From: Termitomyces sp. T153
Taxonomy: Eukaryota; Basidiomycota; Agaricomycetes; Agaricales; Lyophyllaceae
DNA length: 64,000 bases
Reading direction: 5' to 3'
Assembly (NCBI GenBank): GCA_018296165.2
Contig: JACKQL020000023.1
Coordinates: 124,001 to 188,000, forward strand
Shown here in pieces: positions 1-11,396 of this stretch (position 1 is the first letter of the stretch; each line of letters opens with the position of its first letter). Position numbers and translations under genes: made by a program. Under the pieces are notes generated by a model. It made no database searches. It worked only from the letters and a program-made list of their open reading frames with translations, and was not told where the DNA came from.

Positions 1-259
1 GTGACATGGGTTCATGGCGTTCACAAATAGAATTAGCCTACTGCCAGTTTCATGCTGTTGTCATATGCTGTTCTTCAAGTTTGATCTCCCCACATTTTCG
101 GCTTCAGTGGTTTCAGATCCATCATTGAGGGGCTTCTCCATTATATGGATCATGATTCAAATATTCACCGCTCGGTGGTTGCCTGGTAAATGACCACGTA
201 TATAGATGACTCGCTTACTAGTACATAGATTCTCGCATTTCTTTACAACATTGCCCAGC

Positions 260-1968
260 ATGTCTTCATCCCAGTCTATCTTCTCAACACCCCTCACAAG
301 GTTGTTCCAAATCAACCATCCCGTTATGCTCGCTGGGTATTTCACGAAGCCCTTTTCGTAAACAGTAAATAGTAACTATGTCGTCAGTATGAACATCGCA
401 GCAGGCCCAAGACTCGCTGCTGCCGTCACGAATGCAGGCAAGCTAATGATAACCACACCAATTCTAGAACGCCTTCATTCATGTATCGTAGGAGGAGTTG
501 GCGTCATTGGAGGCGTTCTCCAGAGTCCAAAGTTTCTTCGGGGTTCGCTTGATGAACTCAAGAGCTATCTCGAGGATAAGAGTGGACCTTTCGGTGTCGA
601 CCTTCTGCTTCCCCAGGTTGGGGGTAGTGCAAAAAAAACAAATGTTTGTCGTCGAGTCTTTCAGTTCGCGATTCTTTTTCCTGATTAACTTTCTTGACTA
701 GAGGGATTACGCAGATGGCCAGCTTCCAAAGCTCATTGATGTAATAATCAGGGGCAAGGCATCGTTGTTTGTCTGCGCAGTCGGCGTTCCACCCAAATGG
801 GCAGTCGAAAAGCTGCATGCTGCTGGTATTCCTGTCATGAAGTGAGCCTAGTCAAGTCTTGTGTTGGTAGATGAGGTTGACTTATCCTTTCATTAGCATG
901 GTCGGACACCCAAAGGTTTGGGCTTCCAAGTGACAGTTGGATCACAGACTTGACCTGACACTTTCTCTACCGATCCCTAGCATGTTCCCAAGACCCTTGC
1001 TTAAGGTCGATTCTTGCGCGAAACCGATGTGAAGCAATTTTTCAATGTTTATATATTGCCATTGCAGGTGTCGATAGCATCTGTGCCCAAGGCGGAGAGG
1101 GAGGGGGACACACTGGGGATACGGCCTTTTCTATTCTTATACCCGCAGTTGTGGACGCTTGCAAAGGCAGAACCAGCCCCCTGACGGGTGAGCCCATCGT
1201 TGTTGTGGCAGCCGGAGGCATTGCCGATGGTCGCGGTTTAGCTGCTTCCCCTCGCGTCAGTCTTACTCCTTTGAGTATGGATTTCGGGGATGACTCACGT
1301 TCCATTTCTAGGTATGGTGCCTCAGGCGTGTGGGTAGGAACACGGTTTTTAGCTAGTGTGGAAGCTGGTGCTCCCAAGAGACACAAGGAGATGGTCCTTA
1401 CTGCTGATTACAATGATGTGACTCGCACTTTGATATACTCTGGGCGCCCTATGAGTGTGCGGAAGACAGCGTACGTCGTAGACTGGTGGGTTTTTGCCTT
1501 CGTGCTTTCGTTTTGACTGCGACTTCATTGGATGCAGGGAGTCAAACAGACGGGCCGAGATGTGTGCTTTGTTGGCAGAAGGGAAAGTCCCTCACGAAAT
1601 TGAGCTCCTAAGTCATCCGGACAAGTCAATTCCCGGTTTTGCATGTGAGTTATATTATATCTAGCCTCACCCGTCTCGTCAAAAGTGCCTTCTGATCACT
1701 CCTTTCCCACAGGGGTCATGGGACGTGTTGCGGGGTCTATCAACGTGCGTCTATCTTTCTGGTGATAAAACAAAAGTATTGGCGATGACTATCCTGATTC
1801 ATGTTCGTAGGACATCAAACCTGCGAAAGAAATGTGAGTCTCTTGCACCCTCGAAGCTAGCTCACTAAGTTGATTTTGCTTGCCGCCTTTGGAAGAGTAG
1901 ACGAGCTTGTAACTACTGCAGCAGCCAGCTTGAAAAATGTTCAAGGTCGGGTATGCGCAAGGTTGTAA
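260..1968 (+). pseudogene. nitronate monooxygenase (2-nitropropane dioxygenase) gene, apparently disrupted
   Basis: The family is FMN-dependent and oxidises alkyl nitronates. Spliced pieces follow the fungal family end to end. The start ATG at 260 begins a leader reading into HPVMLAGMNIAAGP; later come GVDLLLPQVGG, VCAVGVPPK, the flavin-site run ICAQGGEGGGHTGD, VVVAAGGIADG, GVWVGTRF and a C-terminal KEIVDELV helix. Exons read: 260-336, 388-437, 492-643, 702-841, 897-915, 981-1004 and onward. The intron at 438-491 has a GC donor. Two defects are seen. A TAA at 1002-1004 lies one codon before GVDSIC. The probable intron 1256-1311 is 56 nt and would shift the frame, although retaining the stretch leaves it open with 19 extra residues. 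Unless an unseen splice rescues it, the gene is broken. The family assignment is firm; the pseudogene status is an inference from hand splicing. Confidence 0.7.
438..491 (+). other. GC-AG intron
   Basis: Removing 54 nt that begin gcaagc and end cgtag joins AATGCAG to GAGGAGTT. This restores NAG-GVGVIGG, the conserved family reading. No GT donor gives the same join. Confidence 0.7.
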
Positions 1969-2644
1969 TTTTATTCGATTGATCTCCATTCCCTAAACGG
2001 ACGTCAACTGGAGATAGAAGCCGTGGTCAAAAATGAATGCGTGACGAGGGTGTGACCATGACCAATTATTCACTTTCTTGGAAATGAGCTCGTAAAAGAA
2101 ATGAGCCCGTAAAACGAGCTCGCATGAGCCTGAGTAGGCTCTGAGTTTTGAGAAGCACTCACAAAGCGAGAAGCTGTCACGTGCTCCAATGAGTCGGAGA
2201 TTGCTGAGACATCGTCTTACTGATATTAGTCAACAACCAGACACATTCATATTTCTAAGTTACTGCGGGCCCGCACCCATTTTTTATCAACATGCGCGCC
2301 TACTTTCTGTTTGGATCCATTCATTTATTTAAATGGTGCTATTCGTTGGGAAATACAGATCTCCGCCTACAGGTTTTGACGCTCTGCCTGAAGTTCTTGA
2401 CGGATTTCGGTCATAGGTAGTCTGAATCCTGGTTTCACCTGTCTCCTTTTGTAGGACTTGTGTCAGTGCCTGGTGAGCCACCAATGTGCGATGATCGGTG
2501 AAGGGATTACAGTTTAGTCCCTAGGGCATGTATTGATCAAGGAACCATAAGGTGGAGCAAGTATCCAAGTATAAATACTCAGTGCACAACTAACATATGA
2601 CAAGGCACCTCATTAGCTTTAAGAACTGCTTTAATGTCCTTCGG
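1969..2644. other. intergenic, no gene seen
   Basis: This lies between the nitronate monooxygenase 3' end and the convergent P450 3' end. It holds short repeats of gagctcg/gagcccg around 2085-2150. No coding signal was recognised. Confidence 0.5.
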
Positions 2645-4712
2645 CTACGATAAGAGAGACGGCCTTGTCAGAGCGAGGTTTGATTGTACATTTGTAAGGT
2701 TTCGGGTGACTGCAAAGTCCTTCAGTTGGTGACGCAGTGACGGAGAAAAACTCCCACACCTTATAGTTCCCTCCGTATGATCGTGAACGGGTTCAATGAC
2801 CACACCATTCTCGATGGACTTGGTTATATCAAAAACGGCCAAAGACATCACACACGATATGAATATTGAGGCATCCGCAAGATGCAATCCTAATATAAGA
2901 TCAGCAATGATTGAAGCGTGTTAGGCAGGATGGTACCGGGGCAGATGCTGAATGAAATTTAGTTTGACAGCACAAATGGGATGTTGAGAAAAATTTTACC
3001 GTCTTCCAAATCCAAAACATACATTCCGAGGGTCTGCCTCAGCTGGCTTATTTTCCGTCGGTATAAATCGATCTGGATTGAATTTATCTGGGTCGGTATA
3101 GACTTCCGGGTCATACAAAAGTCCCCTAATTGATCCAGAAGCAATTATTAAATGACTAGGTATCTATCCATCGGTTCACTCACCGAATATTGACGATCAC
3201 AAGAGTATCCTTAGGAATGAAGTAGCCGTCGTGGACATCGTCCTTGATAGAACGGTGGGCCACGCCTGGACAAAAGTCCCTCATGAAATGAAAATGAAGG
3301 AAGAAAAAAGTCACCCACCATTTGGGACAACAACATTCCAACGAAGGACTTCCTTCGCAAGGGCATCTACATAAGGAAGATATTGACGGTCCTCAAAGGT
3401 AGGAAGCCGATCCTTGCCAACAACTGAGTCAATTTCCGCTTGGGCTTTCTTCATGACCTCGGGATTCAAAACCATGGCAAGGAAGAACGAGTATATGGCA
3501 GATACAGTCTGGAGAAAGATGCCGAAATTACGTTGGCTTTGATTGACAAGGCGCTTACAGTATCAGCGCCGCCTTGAGTGACGAAGCATCAGAACGAAGA
3601 GATTTGAAGTTTAAAAGTAGCACACCCGAGTACAAACTGGCCGCGCTCCATTTGATGTCCGTCTCCTCCTGAAGATCAACGTTTTTGCCTTCCAGGAGGC
3701 TGGACGTAAACGAGACCGGGGCTATACCTGTAGCCTAAAGAGAGTTAGACGAGAAACTAGAAACGGACCGAGTAATTTACCATTGAATGTTTCACAAAGT
3801 TGTAAGGATGATCGACCATTTCAACCAAGGTAGAAGCCCATTCTTTTGCTATCCCCTTGAAACCAGCTCCAGGAAACCAAGAAGGAACATGGCGTACTGT
3901 GAACATGTATGAAAAAGGCTATTTGAGCTACGAAAGGGTTAACTTGCAGATGGGTAGAACATCGACTAGCCAGGCACCAGGCGTTGTTGCGAGAGAGAAC
4001 TGATAAGTAGCCTGATCGGCAAGCTTAACAAAGGGATCATTGTTCTCCTTAACCTCGTAACCATGCGAGATCCGAAGGATGATGGCCCCTGCAGTGCTGG
4101 AAGAACAAAGTGAACCAGAGTAACAAGAGAAGAGATCGCTGCTTACTGCCGAACGTGTTCAGCAAGGTCAACAGGGTTGGCGAGGACACGCCGGAGGAAC
4201 CTGTGGGTCTCGAGCTCTTCAATATAATGGAACTGCTTCATACTAGCTCGACTTCCAATAATGCCATGGAACAGATGACGAAAACGACGGAAGCGGTCCC
4301 CATAGGGCAAAAGAACTAAAGTATTCCTCCAGCCAACAAGATTTCCTCCCATCTGCAACACAGGGCGATCAGAATAGATAGGGCTCTTCTTGTCAAGCAT
4401 CTCATTGGCAATCTTGGCGGAGTTAAGGATAACGATAGGCTGACCGAAGATTGTTATCGAACAAATCTGTCCTTCAAGTGATTTTAATTCCTGCGCACTC
4501 AATCAGAGTCGGCTGGACTCACCGTATCGTTCACCCCATTGTGCAAATGTCGCCCATTCCTGCTTAGAAGGCATATCCAAGATATTCCCAATCAAAGGAT
4601 ATCCTTTCGGACCAGGAGGGAGGGGACCTCGCTGTGCGCGATGGAAAAGCTTGCCCAAGAGATATACACCAAGAAAAGCACAGAAAACGTCAATAGAATT
4701 GATGTCGATCAT
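2645..4712 (-). CDS. cytochrome P450 monooxygenase, intron-rich
   Basis: A membrane-anchored haem-thiolate monooxygenase, substrate unknown. The start at 4712 gives a hydrophobic N-terminal anchor followed by the proline hinge [14 protein letters not shown]. Exon 1 (4523-4712) joins exon 2 at 4471 through a 51-nt intron, giving [16 protein letters not shown]. Further exons carry the I-helix oxygen-binding GGADT near 3560, the K-helix ExxR as KEVLRW near 3350, [11 protein letters not shown] near 3250, and the haem-binding FGFGRRICPG. The haem motif is split by two introns, with its cysteine codon at 2941-2943. The protein ends at TAG 2645-2647. All hallmark motifs are intact, so it is probably functional. 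Spacing and motifs resemble the large basidiomycete P450 groups usually annotated as O-methylsterigmatocystin oxidoreductase-like, but that name does not predict the substrate. Confidence 0.9.
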
Positions 4713-5549
4713 TGCACTAAGCTCGGACTATCAAGGAGGGTTGATTTTTGAAGCAACCAGAAATTCCCACTCGCCTGTCAAGAGGTGTAGGCGTAGTGCT
4801 TGATATTGGATCATCGAGATCTCCAGCAGGGACGGAAGAAGAGAAGCATATAAAAATTGCGAATATGGAAAGATTGGTTGAACTTGATCCCCCATCCACG
4901 TTCGGCCCGAACATCGGTACTACTTGAACACTGCAATCAGTACGAAGTCAGCTGTTTGGTGACGACTTGACATGGATGGAATGAAACTATTTGGAAACCC
5001 CCTTTCCCAGAGAAAATTCAGGGTTCCTCTGGAAACCCTTCCATCCCCTTGACTGATGGTGCACTCGACAGTCGCCGGACAAGCAAACTTCAACCCATTT
5101 GATATCTTGGCAAGAGGAATTTTTTGAGGGCAGTCAATTTGAATTTCCCACACCCATTTCATATCCTACCGTCCCCATGGAAGTATGATCTAGTCATAGA
5201 GGGCTACCTGGAATTATTGAAGATGAACCGGACCTACTTAAATATATACCTCAGTCAGCAGAACTAACGCAACCAACTGACAATAGTACATACACAGATA
5301 CCTGAAGGTAGTATTCAAGCTACTTCCTGATGCTATGTACTCCTGCACTAACTGGAAATGAACTCGGGGTGGGACGGATGGGGCTGTGCCGGCAGGAAAT
5401 TCCAATACCCAGACGATCTCCAATTAAGCATACCTGTCAACGTCTGTCGACCCGTACTTACGCGTGTGGCACATGAGATAGAGAAGTTTGGTCATTCATC
5501 ATTCCGGGCGTATCCTGATGGGATCAATAGAGAGACGATGCGGCGGCTA
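4713..5549. other. intergenic: upstream region of the P450 and left flank of the LINE
   Basis: This presumably includes the P450 promoter (reading leftward). Open frames here have no recognisable similarity. The last bases before 5550 are the pre-insertion flank of the LINE. Confidence 0.5.
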
Positions 5550-5563
5550 TCTGAAATGTTTGA
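5550..5563. repeat. LINE target-site duplication, left copy
   Basis: tctgaaatgtttga, identical over 14 nt to 13343-13356; the bases on either side differ. Confidence 0.85.
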
Positions 5564-5583
5564 TGGATGGATGGATGGATGAA
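5561..5583 (-). repeat. tetranucleotide tail of the LINE
   Basis: tggatggatggatggatgga on the + strand, i.e. an ATCC-type repeat at the 3' end of the minus-strand LINE. It abuts the target duplication. Short simple-repeat tails are typical of non-LTR elements. Confidence 0.75.
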
Positions 5584-5982
5584 TTCTATTTTTGCCGCCG
5601 GGAAGCCGCAATACTGGGCTAAGAGGCGGGGGTAAAGTGTGTACTCTACTCCTAGTGTGTAATATGGCGGTCGGTGTGGCTATGGCTATGTCTTTGTAAC
5701 GTATTGTGGTGTTGTAGAGCTCTCCTCGCAGAGTTTTTGTGGCGTGTGTGGTAGCTGGGTCACGTCGCGTACTACTCCAGATGTCCCATGGGTGTATAGG
5801 TAGGTATTCGTGTTCGGTGTTGGGATGGTGGTTGGGTTCGTGTCCATGTTCTGTGTGTTCGTGTACGCGGGTTGTCTTGACCACCCGTGGTGTGTGTTCC
5901 CGGCTCGCCTTTGTCTCCTGTCGTTTGTCGTTTCCTTCTTCTTTCTTCCTTCTCCCTTCTGCCTCTCTCCCTTACTCCTCCC

Positions 5983-8652
5983 TTACTCCTCCCATGCCTC
6001 CTCCGCTTCCCTTTCTTCTGTCTCCTCTTGGATGAGTCCGAAGTCCTCCTCCTCATTCCTCTCCATTCTTTCCCACCATCTCTCCTCTTCTTCTCCGTTT
6101 TCTTCGTCGTCTTCTGTCGGGTTCGCTTTCTGGTGGTGTGTCATGCCCGTTTTCGTGAAGGCCCCGGACTTCTTGAGGAATCTGGCTAACGCTTTCAATC
6201 CTTCTTCTGTGCTGAGGAGGATCCCTAGTTCCAGGTTCTCGTCTACCTCCCGTAGTATGTGTTGATGTTCTTCATATTTCAGACACTCCTGAATGATGTG
6301 TTCTCTCGTTTGGAGTTGTATTCCGCATGGGCAGTCCGTTTTTTCATTAGGCACAAGCTTTGCATAATACTCACCTATGAAAGCGTGTTTTGTCCAACAT
6401 TGCGTCATTCTTCTGAATACTTCTCTCAGGGTGTCTGTGACATGTTCTTGCAGTTTCCACCTGGGGGGTAGTCTGTTAGCAACTGCAAATCCCCCCGTGA
6501 GTGGGGTTTTCTGCCATTCATTCCTCCACCCCTCAAGGGCCCTTTCCTTTGCTCTCCTCTTTGCATTCGTCATCGTGACGTAGTCTTGCGTCCATATTTC
6601 TGCCCCCTTTTTGGCCTCCGCATCGGCTTGTTCATTACCTTCCACGTCCTCATGCCCTGGGCACCATTCTATACTTATTGTTCTCTCGTCACTTTCCTCG
6701 AGGTATTTGTCCACTGAGTGAGTGATGCTGATCATTTGTCGTTGTCCTGGTGTTGGCTTAGGCTCGTATGCAGAGGTTACCGCTGTGGTATTGTCAGCAA
6801 AAATGTGAACATGTTTGACTCGCCTGTGTTGTCTTGTGTATGACGTGGCTGCTTTTGCTGCCTCTGCCAGTCCGACCAGCTCAGTGTCGTATACTTCTGC
6901 TTTGCTGCCCATGCCTCCACGTCCCCTGAAGACCACTTGTCCTTTGCAGTATCCAACCATTCCCCATCCTACAATCTTGGTGTCGTCTCCAGGCTCTTCC
7001 TCCCTCATGGACCCGTCAGAGTACACTAAAAGTCTCGTGTCATCAGTTTTGAATGGTTTTACCCTTTCGTTGTGTTTCTTTGCTTCTTCAGCCTTCTTGC
7101 ATTTCTTTGGTGCCGCTTTTATCCTTAGTCGCGCTCCGTATTTGCCCACTGTCCTTCTCCATGGAGGTGACACAAATGGATCTATGTTCTCTCCATCCAT
7201 TGGTCTGTGTGTTCTCCTCGCCGCTCTCTCTAGTTGCGTGAGTTTCACTGGTCTTTTGTTCTTCTTCCTTTTCTTGTTTGAGAGCAGTGGGGGGTTGACA
7301 GCTGGGTCACCCCTTTGCCATTCCTCCGGTAGTCGCTCTGTTATTGGGTTAGTGTGCGTCAGTTTATGCAGTTGGTTGGCATAGCCATTGCCTGCCAGTT
7401 CTAGTGTGATTCCGATTGGAGGTATTGCCATTATCACCTCTAGTGCCTTTGTCAGCATGGTCCTGAAGGCCCCAGCCATGTGTCTCAGTGCCTTGTTCTG
7501 TACTTTTGTTAGTTTGTCAGTATGTATTTTCTTCCCTGTCCACCAGACAGGGTTTGTGTAGGTCATTATTGGCGCTATGCAAGCTCTGTACATTGTTCTG
7601 AGCTGGGTTTGGTCAAGACCACGGATGGTGTTTGCTAGCATCCTTGACCCTGCCACTGCATTCTTTACTTTTTGTGCTACTTTGTGGACGTGATGGTTGA
7701 ACATAAGCTTCCTGTCCAGGTGTAGTCCTAGGATCCTAATTGTCTCCCCTGCCTTGATTGTTACCTCCGTGCCATCTGGCATGGGTAGCCTTATTGTTGG
7801 CAAGTAGCCGCGGTCCTGTTTCCAGGAGTCGTGCATTACCTCTATTTTCTCTGGCGCTGTTGATAGGCCCACTCTAGTTAGCCATTCATTTACAAAAATA
7901 AACTCCCTCTTCAATACCCTGGTGTTTATGTCTAATGAGTTTGACGACACCATGAGTGTCCCGTCGTTGATGTACATGTGCAGTGTCATGTCTGTCGGAT
8001 CACCTCTCCGTGCTGTGGGCCTGGCTGGGGCTTGCCTCTTGCTCTTTTTGGCCTCCATGATCTCCAAGATCTCACTTCCATAAATTACCGACAGTATTGG
8101 CGATACTGGCAATCCTTGCGGTATTCCATTCTTGACCAGCTTCATGTCACTCCTTCTGCCATCTAGGCATACTGCCACTTGCCTTTCACTGAGGAATGAT
8201 GCCACCCATTTGACCAGTGGGAGTGGTATCCCTTTCCACTGTAGTTCTTGTAGGAGTCGTGCATGGTTGATATTGTCAAAGAAGCCTGATATGTCAAACG
8301 TTAGTACCGATGTTACTTTTCCATGGTTCCTTGTGACTTGTATGTCGTCTACATGTGTCAGTAGGGCATCAGTTGTGGAGCTGCTTTGTCTGCCCCCAAA
8401 CTGCATTGGTGGGACCAGGTCTCCTTTTCCGACCATAAATCCGATTTGTCTCGCTACTATCCCTTCCAGTACCTTCCCTAGGCATTCAAGCAGTTGTATC
8501 AGTCTGTATGCCCTCGGTTCAGAATAATCAGGTTTGTTTGGTTTTCTTAGCACTACAGCTATTGCCATATGCCATGGTTTTGGGTGGTAGCCCGCCTCTA
8601 TACAATGGTGCATCAGTGCAAAAATTGTTTCACCTTCTGCTTCCCAAGCCCA
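5983..8652 (-). pseudogene. LINE ORF2, C-terminal part: reverse transcriptase, RNase H, CCHC
   Basis: An open frame of nearly 890 codons, bounded upstream by TGA at 8653-8655. The RT domain shows RKPNKPDYSEPRAYRLI, motif A FDISGFFDNI, motif B NGIPQGLPVSP and motif C. Motif C reads YIND instead of YxDD (AAC at 7966-7968), so the essential first aspartate is an asparagine. RNase H follows: YSDGSM, an E in KAEVYDTEL, the D of FADNTTAV, and PGHEDVEGNEQAD. The tail carries CPCGIQLQTREHIIQEC, a zinc motif common at the end of Tad/R1-like ORF2. Functions in the family are target-primed reverse transcription and removal of RNA from the hybrid. The long open frame suggests recent insertion; the N in motif C suggests this copy cannot polymerise. 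Confidence 0.9.
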
Positions 8653-8698
8653 TCATACCATGTTGAACGGCTGTTGGCTGACCCCCAGTGCTTTCTTT

Positions 8699-8703
8699 GT
8701 GCT
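8699..8703. repeat. LTR target-site duplication, left
   Basis: gtgct, matching 9961-9965. Confidence 0.8.
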
Positions 8704-9960
8704 TGTCAGGTTCTGCTGACCTCGGGGGCTCAGCTGCACTGGGCGAGTCCTTACTAGGCGGGCGTGATCCCCTTGCACTGGCAACCGAACACTCGAAAGT
8801 GTTCCGGGCACTAATGGCTTGTGCAGATAGTTGGTGGGATGTGATCTGGACAGATCCGGGGAGGTCCGGAGAAGTCAGATTGCAAGGAAATGGGACGGGC
8901 TTGGCAGGGTTCAGGCAGAAGACCGTATGGGAGATTCGCAGAAGTGAAGGAGTAGGCAGCTGTGCGATCAATGGGAGCAGAGCTGGGGTTTGATGGGAGA
9001 TCAATTGGAGTTGATGGAGTCCGGGACCGAGCGAAGAGCGAGGTTCAGACCTGGTGAAAGGGTGTCGGGGTTCGTAATCATAATTGCGGAGTTTGTGAGG
9101 TCGTTAAGGTTGATGAAGACTTGGGCACAACGGTCGGATGGAGTCACCAAGACAGCGTCAGACGAAATGGAATGGAGTCAATATGGAACAAGAGTAGATT
9201 CAGGTGGAGATACAAAATGATAATGAGAATGATAACAAAGTGGAGACAAGACAAGACCAGGAGACTGAGATAAGACCAGGAGACTGAGATAAGAAAACAA
9301 GACACAAAACACGAAAAGGAAACAATCAGACTATAGGTAACATTAAGCAATATCAAGACTAGAGTACGAAGAGCTACTTGTTGTCTTATATACTGACTAC
9401 CAGAGAACTTTGGGGTATGTCGGCTGCGGCGGCGGGGCTTGGTGGAGCTTGACGGAGAGGGCGGGTGTCGGTTGTGATTGAGGGTCGGGCCGTGCTGATA
9501 CGTTGTTGGGATCATTTGGGAATGCGGGTTGCCCTGAGGTTGTCGTGATACTCTGGAATGGGTCGGAGGAACCAGGGTGTTGAGTTGATGATGGGTGGCA
9601 AAGATCGGGAACAGCGGGGTGATTCTCAGGGTTTGGGAGATCCAGGGTAAGTGTCAGTGGCTGCAGGGAAGGCGTCAAAGTTGGCCAGGGGGCTGTCGGA
9701 GTTAGCCAGGGAGGCGTCGGAGTTAGCCAGGGAGGCGTCGGAGTTAGCTGGGGAGGCGTCGGAGTTAGCCAGGGAGGCGTCGGAGTTAGCCGGGGAGGCG
9801 TCGGAGTTAGCCGGGGAGGCGTCGGAGTTAGCCGGGGTTGCGTCAGGGCTAACCAAAATAGGCGCGGGGCATGGGCGGAAGTTTGGTGGAGCGTCGGGGG
9901 TTTTGGGGAATCAGGGGGTTGCTGGACAATGTGCAGGGGTCCAGGGGACAGGTCGTGACA
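8704..9960 (-). mobile_element. solo LTR inserted in the LINE
   Basis: The 1,257-bp block begins TGTCA and ends TGACA and is flanked on both sides by gtgct (8699-8703 and 9961-9965). Removing the block plus one duplication restores the LINE frame across EAIFHHSTKKALG. It holds no pol gene. A related, more diverged sequence lies at about 42270-43323 in the opposite orientation. Length, TG..CA ends and 5-bp duplication indicate an LTR left by recombination between the two LTRs of a retrotransposon, or a small non-autonomous element. The strand follows the orientation in which the related copy lies on +. Confidence 0.88.
9668..9853. repeat. 21-bp minisatellite inside the solo LTR, about 9 units
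   Basis: The unit is ggaggcgtcggagttagcc plus ag or gg. Middle units are nearly identical and the edge units degenerate. It is open in two frames (SDASPAN heptads on the minus strand), but this looks like a by-product of a 21-nt period. The corresponding stretch of the other LTR copy, near 42390, has only weak traces. Confidence 0.85.
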
Positions 9961-9965
9961 GTGCT
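9961..9965. repeat. LTR target-site duplication, right
   Basis: gtgct, matching 8699-8703. Confidence 0.8.
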
Positions 9966-11396
9966 GTGGTGAAAGATTGCTTCCCTTACTTCCTTGCGGG
10001 TAAGCATAGTGTGGGCATGGTCGTTTGCCTGTTCTCTCGTCATGTCTGGTGTGTTGTTGTCTTCTAGTGCTGGTGGTAGTTTGAAGAGGGCATCTCTCAA
10101 TGCGTTGCATTTGTCCTTGTGTTTGATTGCTGGTTCATTGCCTTGTCTCTTGATCGCTGGTGATGGGTAGTTCCTCATCCCCTTCGACCACCCCCGTAAG
10201 CCCCACATATTTTCCAGTGTGGCTTCCTCCAGCGTCTCATTTATTCATTTGGTCTTTTTGTGTTTGTATAGTCTCCTGAAATAGTTAGTAACCTTACGTA
10301 TTTCTCTATCAGTTTCCGCATTCCATGATCCCCATTATGCTACGTAGCTGTGTTGGCTCTCTTTTAGTGCTGTTCTCCTGTCATTTGCCTCACTCAGCAC
10401 CTCTGTCCACCACGGTCTGGCTCTGTCTGAGGGCTTCCTTATTTTGGCTGTTTCTTCCATTGCTGCCTTCATTGCCTCTGTGATCAGTTCTACGTCTCTG
10501 TCTAGTTCTTCTGGTGTTCAGTTAGCATTCATTGTTTGTAGTAGAGCCCACCATCCTGCGTTCTTAGCCATCTCTCATTCAAATGTGTCTTGCCACTCAG
10601 CAGGTTTTGTCTCCTTGTAGTTGTATCGTCTCCCTGTCAAATTTGGCACCTCCGTGACTCCATGGTCTATTGTCCATTTCAGCACAAAGCGGTCTGACCC
10701 ACATGCTCTGTTAGGATCAACTGCCCATTCCTTTGCGGTGTTGAGTGCCACTGCCTCTGTATTTGCCCACGTGAGGTCTAGTACCAATGTTGCTCCCCTC
10801 CTGCGGTGCTTGTGAAATGTACACTCTCCTTTTTTGTTCAGGAGGGAGAAGTTGTGGTCGTGTAGCCAGTCCACTAGGTCTTGACTCCTCTCTGTTGGTT
10901 GTTGGTCGCCTTTGCTCCACATTGGGTGGTGTTGGTTCCAATCTCTGCTTATGATTACTGGTCAGTCTGCTGGTATGTTGATGGCTCTGAGTCTCATGGA
11001 GGCATCATTGGGGTTAGCCAATTGTTTCCAACTCCTTGGCTGGCTGTAAATGTTTATTATGGTTACTGTGGGGTAGTTAGCTTGTGAGACGTCTATTACT
11101 TGTATGTCTAGGTCTTGTGCAAGGTCTGACCACAATGTTACCATGTAGTCTTGCCTTCTCTTAGTGTATGCCATCACCCTTGGCCTTTTGTCTCTTGGGA
11201 TTGTTGCGGTTGGGGGAATTGGTGTCCATGTTCCCAGTGATGCTGGTCCCCTTTGGCCATTCCCAATTTCCCCCCACCACGGTTCTGTTACTAGTATTAT
11301 GTCAAATTCGTCTATAAACGTGTTTGGCATGGTATGGCAGACTGTGTTGCTTCTGTTGGTGTTCAGCTGTGCAATTCGGATGGGTTTGGTTTTCAT
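9966..11396 (-). pseudogene. LINE ORF2, N-terminal part: APE-type endonuclease
   Basis: ORF2 starts at the ATG at 11396, which overlaps the ORF1 stop as ATGA. The beginning IRIAQLNTNRS, then VTEPWWGE, INIYSQPRSW, DWNQHHPMWS and GSDRFVLKW follow the endonuclease/exonuclease/phosphatase fold used to nick target DNA. The final SDH of the family reads SDR here. A TGA lies just before PVIISRDWN (near 10963), and further stops occur near 10570, 10340 and 10235. The segment ends at the solo-LTR insertion in REAIFHHS. Nonfunctional. Confidence 0.8.

Noticed and set aside
260..4712. Nitronate monooxygenase and P450 as a biosynthetic cluster
   Set aside because: Only two oxidative genes, one apparently broken, and no core synthase nearby.
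5358..5582. Open frame at the left flank of the LINE
   Set aside because: It runs into the ATCC tail and has no recognisable similarity.
5810..6265. Open plus-strand frames rich in Ser, Phe and Leu
   Set aside because: They are antisense to the acidic, Glu-rich C-terminus of the LINE ORF2.
9668..9853. CRISPR-like array
   Set aside because: Units are contiguous without spacers; it is a minisatellite in a eukaryotic genome.
9626..10110. Open frames with SDASPAN or PTPPRLT repeats
   Set aside because: They result from the 21-bp minisatellite, whose period keeps frames open; no gene context.
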